A stretch of 64,000 nucleotides of DNA from Xenorhabdus bovienii (GTDB lineage: Bacteria; Pseudomonadota; Gammaproteobacteria; Enterobacterales; Enterobacteriaceae), in assembly GCF_024721015.1 (NCBI RefSeq), contig NZ_JANAIF010000001.1:62001-126000 (forward strand), given 5' to 3'. Within the stretch, counting starts at the first letter, position 1. Each line of letters opens with the position of its first letter. The translations under genes and the position numbers were made by a program. Below are positions 58,892 through 64,000 of the stretch, in pieces. The notes beneath the pieces were generated by a model. The model had not been told where the DNA came from and did not search any database. It worked only from the letters and a program-made list of their open reading frames with translations.

Positions 58892-59857
58892 ATGAGTAAA
58901 CCAATTCAGATGGAACGCGGTGTCAAATATCGCGACGCAGATAAAATGGCTCTGATCCCTGTAAAAACAGTGGCCACAGAACGTGAAGCACTCTTGCGTA
59001 AACCTGAGTGGATGAAAATCAAACTTCCTGCGGATTCCAGCCGCATTCAGGGCATCAAAGCGGCAATGCGCAAAAATGGTTTGCATTCCGTCTGTGAAGA
59101 AGCCTCCTGCCCTAACCTGGCCGAGTGCTTTAACCACGGAACAGCCACCTTTATGATCCTTGGTGCGATTTGTACCCGTCGCTGCCCATTCTGTGACGTG
59201 GCACATGGTCGCCCGACTGCACCAGATACCAATGAGCCCACCAAGCTCGCGCAAACCATTCAAGATATGGCTCTGCGTTATGTCGTGATCACCTCTGTTG
59301 ACCGTGATGATCTGCGTGATGGCGGCGCACAGCATTTTGCCGACTGTATCTCTGCCATTCGCGAAAAAAACCCATCAATTAAGATCGAAACACTAGTACC
59401 TGATTTCCGTGGCCGCATGGATCGTGCGCTGGAAATTCTGACAGCGACACCACCTGATGTATTTAACCACAATCTGGAAAACGTACCACGGGTATATCGT
59501 CAGGTTCGCCCAGGAGCTAACTACGAGTGGTCGTTGAAGCTACTGGAAAAATTCAAGGAAACTCATCCAAATATCCCAACCAAGTCAGGTTTGATGGTGG
59601 GATTGGGCGAGACCAACAAAGAAATTTTAGAAGTGATGCGTGATTTACGTCGTCATGGCGTCACCATGCTGACATTAGGCCAATATTTACAGCCAAGCCG
59701 CCATCACCTGCCAGTCCAGCGTTATGTCAGCCCTGCTGAATTTGACGAGATGAAAGAAGCCGCACTGGAGATGGGCTTTACCCACGCTGCCTGTGGTCCA
59801 TTTGTCCGCTCTTCTTACCATGCTGATATGCAGGCCAAAGGTATGGAAGTCAAATAA
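58892..59857 (+). CDS. lipA: Lipoyl synthase
   Basis: A 321-aa radical-SAM enzyme. The auxiliary cluster cysteines are in [12 protein letters not shown] and the SAM cluster is CTRRCPFC. It inserts two sulfurs into octanoylated domains. Follows lipB by 117 nt. tatE, found nearby in E. coli, is not here. Confidence 0.98.
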   Translation: MSKPIQMERGVKYRDADKMALIPVKTVATEREALLRKPEWMKIKLPADSSRIQGIKAAMRKNGLHSVCEEASCPNLAECFNHGTATFMILGAICTRRCPFCDVAHGRPTAPDTNEPTKLAQTIQDMALRYVVITSVDRDDLRDGGAQHFADCISAIREKNPSIKIETLVPDFRGRMDRALEILTATPPDVFNHNLENVPRVYRQVRPGANYEWSLKLLEKFKETHPNIPTKSGLMVGLGETNKEILEVMRDLRRHGVTMLTLGQYLQPSRHHLPVQRYVSPAEFDEMKEAALEMGFTHAACGPFVRSSYHADMQAKGMEVK

Positions 59858-59872
59858 CCTACCGCCACCATC

Positions 59873-60247
59873 ATGATAAATATTATTTTTGCTGTATTTA
59901 TAGGTGGTGGCTTGGGCAGTGTATTGCGCTGGTTAATTAGCTTCCGCCTGAATAATGCCTCTACTCCTCTTGCCGTTGGTACGCTGACGGCTAACTGCGT
60001 TGGGGCATTTATCATTGGGTTGGGATTGGCTTATTTTAATAAGGCCACACACCTTGATCCAGTTTGGAAATTGATGCTAACCACGGGTTTCTGTGGTGGG
60101 TTGACAACCTTTTCCACCTTTTCTGTTGAAGTTGTTTATTTGTTACAGGCTGGAAAAATCGGCTGGGCATTGAGCAGTATTCTGGCAAACCTAGTGGGCT
60201 CATTATTGATGACAACGTTTGCTTTTGCTCTGATGAATAGGTTCTAA
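59873..60247 (+). CDS. crcB: Fluoride exporter CrcB (Fluc)
   Basis: A 124-aa four-helix fluoride channel. Conserved [27 protein letters not shown] with the key Asn, and [17 protein letters not shown] with the central Phe/Thr-Ser residues. Works as a dual-topology dimer. It begins 15 nt after lipA. No fluoride riboswitch seen. Confidence 0.96.
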   Translation: MINIIFAVFIGGGLGSVLRWLISFRLNNASTPLAVGTLTANCVGAFIIGLGLAYFNKATHLDPVWKLMLTTGFCGGLTTFSTFSVEVVYLLQAGKIGWALSSILANLVGSLLMTTFAFALMNRF

Positions 60248-60271
60248 ATCAAGTTGTGTTTAAAAACATAA

Positions 60272-60297
60272 AAAACCCGTTGTAGTAAACGGGTTTT
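60272..60297. terminator. Bidirectional terminator between crcB and cspE
   Basis: AAAACCCGTT, loop GTAGTA, AACGGGTTTT. A/T tracts on both sides suit termination of both convergent genes. Confidence 0.8.
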
Positions 60298-60316
60298 CAA
60301 AATACGGGGATAGAAA

Positions 60317-60526
60317 TTAGATTGGGACAACGTTTGCAGCAGATGGACCTTTCGCACCCTCAGTGATTTCAAACTCGACTCTTTGACCTTCAGCCAAAGT
60401 TTTGAAACCGTTAGACTGAATGGCGGAAAAGTGTACAAAAACATCTTTGCTACCATCTTCTGGAGTGATAAAACCGAATCCTTTAGATTCATTAAACCAC
60501 TTAACGTTACCTTTAATTTTTGACAT
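60317..60526 (-). CDS. cspE: Cold-shock-like protein CspE
   Basis: A 69-aa cold-shock domain protein from the ATG at 60526. RNP1 is [11 protein letters not shown] and RNP2 is [12 protein letters not shown] chaperone and antiterminator. A longer frame upstream is 5' leader; csp genes usually have a long leader, and about 130 nt of AT-rich leader lies here. Confidence 0.94.
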   Translation of the reverse strand: MSKIKGNVKWFNESKGFGFITPEDGSKDVFVHFSAIQSNGFKTLAEGQRVEFEITEGAKGPSAANVVPI

Positions 60527-60711
60527 CAAACTTACCTTTAATAAATAAGACACAAACTCTGTGTCACATACAGTACAACAATAATATAGTCTACTGTCTG
60601 TAACGTAGATCACGAAATATATAACAAAATGTGAAAAACGCACGTTTTGTTTTATTTCATAAAGTTATTTTATACTTTAGTAGTAATTTCATAAATAAAC
60701 TAGTATTTTGT

Positions 60712-61197
60712 TCAACTCTGTTTAGCTTTAATTTTTTTATTCTTTTCATGTTCCAGCAACCATACTTTGATATCCAGCCCACCAGTATAGCCGACTAACT
60801 TACCATCATGCCCAATCACTCGATGGCAGGGTACAATCAGGGAAATGGGATTACGTGAGTTTGCCATTCCTACAGCACGGCAATAATTAACGGACCCCAG
60901 AGTCAATGCCAATTGTTTATAACTCCACATGTCGCCAAAAGGGATGTTGCAGAGCTGCTGCCAGACTCGCTTCTGGAATTCTGTTCCCTTCATGCTCAAA
61001 GGAACCGTGAATGTATGTCGTTTTCCTTTGAAATATTCCTGTAACTCTTTTACACACTGCTTAGTAATCGTGTTTTTAGATTCTAATTCTTTCTTTTCAT
61101 TAACAAAGTAGATGCTAGTGACTCCTTCATCATCTGCAGTGATATGTACATAAGGTTTAGGAAAACCTTCTGGAGTATTCAGGTAATGATGATACAT
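60712..61197 (-). CDS. ogt: Methylated-DNA--protein-cysteine methyltransferase (Ogt)
   Basis: A 161-aa alkyltransferase with the active-site motif IVPCHRVIG (C124) and FQKRVWQQLCNIPFGDMWSY. It repairs O6-methylguanine by suicidal transfer. GGAGG precedes the ATG. Named Ogt by length and the lack of an Ada regulatory domain. Confidence 0.93.
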   Translation of the reverse strand: MYHHYLNTPEGFPKPYVHITADDEGVTSIYFVNEKKELESKNTITKQCVKELQEYFKGKRHTFTVPLSMKGTEFQKRVWQQLCNIPFGDMWSYKQLALTLGSVNYCRAVGMANSRNPISLIVPCHRVIGHDGKLVGYTGGLDIKVWLLEHEKNKKIKAKQS

Positions 61198-61259
61198 AAA
61201 CTACCTCCATTTAATTTATTGTTAATAATTTCTATACTAGCCTAAATCTCTCCTTCATC

Positions 61260-61425
61260 AATTTGCAATGATGAATTCAGTTACACATCTGACAATTTGA
61301 TAAAGAAACCATCCCGCCCTCTGACAATAAAAATCAGAGGATTGCCAATCTGATTGAACACCCTATTTTTAATGGGGTTCATTCAAAAAAGATAAAGCCA
61401 CTATATATAGTGGCTTTTATAAAAA
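61260..61425 (+). ncRNA. Candidate structured small RNA
   Basis: Three successive stems are seen: CCTCTGA/TCAGAGG (61318-61340), GAACACCC/GGGGTTC (about 61357-61381), then the terminator-like hairpin at 61393-61419. An orphan terminator with no gene before it on the plus strand suggests an unannotated transcript. The 5' end is unknown. Confidence 0.3.
61393..61419 (+). terminator. Orphan intrinsic terminator-like hairpin
   Basis: AAAGCCACTATA and TATAGTGGCTTTT form a long stem with TTTT then ATAAAA. No gene on the plus strand precedes it in the window gap; on the minus strand it lies upstream of ogt. Confidence 0.55.
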
Positions 61426-61632
61426 AACACAACATATATTGTATTTATTTCATAAATAGATTATCCGAATATAATACAAAAATGTTAGTTTTTATTATTA
61501 GCTACAGCAGTACTCAGAAAGTAATTTTACCAGAAGCGTTATCATTTATGGCAAACACAGTTGTGTTTGGTACAATTTTGCCAGCCTTCTCTACAACGCA
61601 AGATCTGTCTGATGAGATATATAAGTAATTAC

Positions 61633-61769
61633 TATACTGTGTCTAATAAATTTCAAGTTGCAGTACGGTAGCAAGTAAAACGAATTCCCAAAGCATAGAT
61701 ATAGATAACGATGTGGATAGAGTAAGTAAAAGTAGTCAACAAAACAGCGACTTGAAAAATGAAGGGAGT
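61633..61769. repeat. Dispersed ~130-bp repeat, copy 2
   Basis: TTTCAAGTTGCAGTACGGTA, CGAATTCCCAAAGCATAGA and CAACAAAACAGCGACTTGAA match the copy at 23.4-23.6 kb in order and spacing. Ends are inverted (TTTCAAGTTGC / GCGACTTGAAA). Diverged from copy 1. Confidence 0.65.
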
Positions 61770-62105
61770 AAGTTGTATTGCTTTCACCAAAATTTAGCTT
61801 TTTTTCTACATACCCTGATATAAAACCGTTAAAATAAATTAAAATTTCTTATTGATTGAAATATTTTTATTGCATGTAAAATAAAAATACAGATTAATTC
61901 AAATTTTCTGTAACACCTAAAAAAATGACACCTAAAAAAACAAAAAAAATAAATATATAACAGAAAGATGAGTCATCAACACTACCTAAAATACGCTTTT
62001 AGGATTACATATTTTCTTTCTTAAAAAAGATTAAAAATCAAATTATAGTCACAAACATTACGCCATAATAAATATCCATTTTGATTAATAATTCTAAACA
62101 AGGGG

Positions 62106-62133
62106 TTGTCAACATATTTCAGTGTGCTAGGGT
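62106..62133 (+). promoter_or_regulatory. Osmoregulated promoter of the proU operon
   Basis: TTGTCA (62106-62111), a 16-bp spacer, TAGGGT (62128-62133), 79 nt before proV. The unusual -10 TAGGGT with 16-bp spacing recalls the enteric proU promoter. The AT-rich flank would suit H-NS silencing at low osmolarity. Confidence 0.7.
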
Positions 62134-62211
62134 AGATATGTGAAAAAATGATTCGAATGATTCGGAGTAATAAAGAAAATATATCATTAACAAACGGAAA
62201 ATATTTATTGC

Positions 62212-63414
62212 ATGACAATTAAACTCGAAGTTAAAAATTTATATAAAATATTCGGCGATCATCCAGAACCCGCATTTAAGTTATTAGAATCCGGTCTCAA
62301 CAAGGAACAGATTTTTGAAAAAACCGGGCTGGCAATTGGAGTGCAAAACGCCAATCTGGCCATTGAAGAAGGCGAAGTGTTTGTCATCATGGGGTTATCC
62401 GGTTCAGGTAAATCCACGCTGGTACGCCTTCTCAATCGTCTGATAGAACCCACCAGAGGTCAGGTTCTCATTGATGGAAAAGATATTGCTGCTATTTCAG
62501 ACATCCAACTGAGGGAGGTTCGCCGCAGTAAAATGAGTATGGTTTTCCAGTCATTTGCACTCATGCCCCATTTAAATGTTCTGGAAAATACCGCGTTTGG
62601 GATGGAACTTGCCGGCATTCCCAAAAAAGAGCGTCACTACAAGGCACTTGAAACCTTGAAACAAGTGAATCTGGAAAACTACGCTCTGTCATATCCCGAT
62701 GAGCTTTCCGGCGGTATGCAACAGCGTATCGGGTTAGCGAGAGCATTAGCCAATGATCCCGATATTCTATTGATGGATGAAGCCTTCTCTGCTCTCGATC
62801 CCCTGATCCGTACCGAAATGCAGGACGAAGTACTACGTCTGCAGGGCGAGCACCAGCGCACGATTATATTTATTTCCCATGACTTGGATGAAGCAATGCG
62901 CATCGGTGATCGCATTGCAATCATGCAGGGGGGCATCATTGTACAAGTGGGTACACCTGATGAGATCCTGAATAATCCTGTCAATGATTACGTCAAAACG
63001 TTCTTCCGAGGTGTAGATATTAGCCATGTATTCTCAGCAAAAGATGTTGCTCGTCGTCGGCAAGAAGCTCTGCTCCATATAGCCACAGGTTTTGGCCCTC
63101 GCTCGGCTCTGAAAGTTCTGGATGATGAAGACAGGAGTTATGGATATCTGATCGAAAAAGGCCAGAAATTTATTGGCGTGGTTTCGGTCTGCTCCTTACA
63201 AAAAGCGCTGACAGAAAAGCAATCGATTGAATATGCCATTTTGAAAGAACCCGCCGCCGTCTCGGCTGATATGCCGCTGCATGAATTGATATCTATCGTG
63301 GCGCAATCCCCCTGTGCTGTTCCTGTTGTGGGTGATAATGACCGTTATTTAGGTGTCATTTCCAAAGGGATCCTGTTACAGGCTTTAGATAAGGAAACAC
63401 CTAATGAGCAGTAA
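62212..63414 (+). CDS. proV: Glycine betaine/L-proline ABC transporter ATPase ProV
   Basis: A 400-aa ATPase. Walker [11 protein letters not shown]-loop [10 protein letters not shown], signature [15 protein letters not shown], Walker [12 protein letters not shown], switch His FISHDLDEA. Two C-terminal CBS domains (about 280-395) sense ionic strength. It energises betaine and proline-betaine import with ProW and ProX. Overlaps proW by 11 nt. Confidence 0.97.
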   Translation: MTIKLEVKNLYKIFGDHPEPAFKLLESGLNKEQIFEKTGLAIGVQNANLAIEEGEVFVIMGLSGSGKSTLVRLLNRLIEPTRGQVLIDGKDIAAISDIQLREVRRSKMSMVFQSFALMPHLNVLENTAFGMELAGIPKKERHYKALETLKQVNLENYALSYPDELSGGMQQRIGLARALANDPDILLMDEAFSALDPLIRTEMQDEVLRLQGEHQRTIIFISHDLDEAMRIGDRIAIMQGGIIVQVGTPDEILNNPVNDYVKTFFRGVDISHVFSAKDVARRRQEALLHIATGFGPRSALKVLDDEDRSYGYLIEKGQKFIGVVSVCSLQKALTEKQSIEYAILKEPAAVSADMPLHELISIVAQSPCAVPVVGDNDRYLGVISKGILLQALDKETPNEQ

Positions 63415-64000
63415 AACCCCGCAGACAGCATCTGATCAGGCAACCTTCAGTGATCCTTGGATCAATAGCGCCACAGTCGATCCATCATCAAATAATGATT
63501 GGCTGGATACTTCCGCAACTGAGATTTCATCAGAACACTTCAATATCATGGCGCCTTTTCAGCATAAACTGATTCCGTTTGATTCATGGGTAACCCACGC
63601 TATTGACTGGCTCGTCCTGCATTTCCGGCCTATTTTTCAAGGTGTACGTGTTCCGGTCGATTTTATCTTAAACGGGTTTGAACAGTTTCTGGTTTCCATG
63701 CCTGCTCCCGTGACCATTCTAATTTTCGCACTGCTGGCGTGGCAGCTTGCAGGAGCGGGTATAGGGGTCACTTCCTTCATTTCACTGATCCTGATCGGTG
63801 CTATTGGCGCATGGTCTGAAGCCATGATAACACTGGCACTGGTGCTCACGGCTCTGCTGTTCTGCATTCTCATTGGCTTACCGCTCGCTATCTGGCTAGC
63901 ACACAGTGAACGGGTTGCCCGAATTGTCCGCCCCTTGCTGGATGCAATGCAGACAACACCAGCTTTTGTCTACCTCGTTCCTATCGTGATGTTGTTCGGC
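63404..64000 (+). CDS. proW: Glycine betaine/L-proline ABC transporter permease ProW (partial)
   Basis: 199 codons run to the right edge. The variable N-terminal tail is followed by [20 protein letters not shown], then [25 protein letters not shown]. Membrane helices follow, and the last residues [18 protein letters not shown] match E. coli ProW. The ATG lies in the proV 3' end, so translation is coupled. The C-terminal half and proX lie outside the window. Confidence 0.95.
   Translation, partial: MSSKTPQTASDQATFSDPWINSATVDPSSNNDWLDTSATEISSEHFNIMAPFQHKLIPFDSWVTHAIDWLVLHFRPIFQGVRVPVDFILNGFEQFLVSMPAPVTILIFALLAWQLAGAGIGVTSFISLILIGAIGAWSEAMITLALVLTALLFCILIGLPLAIWLAHSERVARIVRPLLDAMQTTPAFVYLVPIVMLFG

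Larger units (their letters stand above)
61198..62105. other. Long non-coding stretch between ogt and proV
   Basis: About 900 bp without a convincing gene. It contains three hairpins near 61.3-61.4 kb, a copy of the dispersed repeat at 61.63-61.77 kb, and a very AT-rich segment before the proU promoter. A 72-codon frame at 61410-61628 has no family features. Confidence 0.6.

Noticed and set aside
59858..59872. Fluoride riboswitch before crcB
   Set aside because: Only 15 nt separate lipA and crcB, too short for the aptamer.
1..64000. CRISPR array or prophage
   Set aside because: No regularly spaced identical repeats with unique spacers, and no integrase, capsid or lysis genes were seen.

Overview
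This window is chromosomal DNA of a gamma-proteobacterium of the order Enterobacterales. The best guess is a Xenorhabdus/Photorhabdus-like member of the Morganellaceae. The housekeeping genes (fldA-fur, glnS, nagE/nagBAC, the met-leu-gln tRNA cluster, ubiF/miaB-ybeZ-ybeY-ybeX-lnt, gltIJKL, leuS-lptE-holA-nadD, rsfS-rlmH-mrdA-mrdB-rlpA-dacA-ybeD, lipB-lipA, crcB/cspE, proVW) follow the E. coli order and are very close to the E. coli proteins as I remember them. The intergenic DNA is AT-rich, IS remnants are common, and a characteristic dispersed repeat recurs. The genus is an inference; no database search was possible.

Layout. 1-8.3 kb is accessory: the end of a type I secretion adaptor and its ABC exporter, a GlxA-type AraC regulator, an IS6-family remnant, and a two-gene RND efflux system followed by its TetR-like regulator, with similar palindromes upstream of both. 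9.0-11.4 kb is a mobile-element scar: a broken LysR gene, an IS200/IS605-type element with intact TnpB, and a truncated TnpA that reads in frame into ybfE. 11.4-17.9 kb is ybfE-fldA-fur, a periplasmic chitobiase, and glnS. 18.1-23.1 kb is a compact five-gene accessory cluster on the minus strand (2OG-Fe dioxygenase, GT2 glycosyltransferase, HAD phosphatase, MFS exporter, DegT/StrS aminotransferase). It lies between glnS and nagE, looks like a small aminosugar or aminocyclitol pathway, and is the most novel region here.

23.8-30.2 kb holds GlcNAc uptake and catabolism (nagE divergent from nagBAC, with NagC- and CRP-like sites) and six tRNA genes. 30.6-32.7 kb is an MFS efflux gene with a MerR-style 19-bp-spacer promoter, with a MerR regulator gene just downstream. 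33.0-55.4 kb is mostly housekeeping: ubiquinone synthesis, tRNA modification, ribosome maturation, lipoprotein acylation, glutamate/aspartate uptake (with a possible SroC-like sRNA in the gltI-gltJ gap), LPS assembly, DNA polymerase III delta, NAD synthesis and the elongasome/cell-wall genes. A siderophore-interacting flavoprotein and a TrkH-type potassium transporter are inserted on the minus strand between ybeD and lipB. The window ends in the proU osmoprotectant operon, with proW cut by the right edge.

Functional links. Chitobiase yields GlcNAc for NagE, which NagA and NagB channel to fructose-6-phosphate under NagC control. lipB and lipA make protein-bound lipoate. mrdA, mrdB, rlpA and dacA serve rod-shape cell-wall growth. 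lptE and lnt serve outer-membrane assembly.
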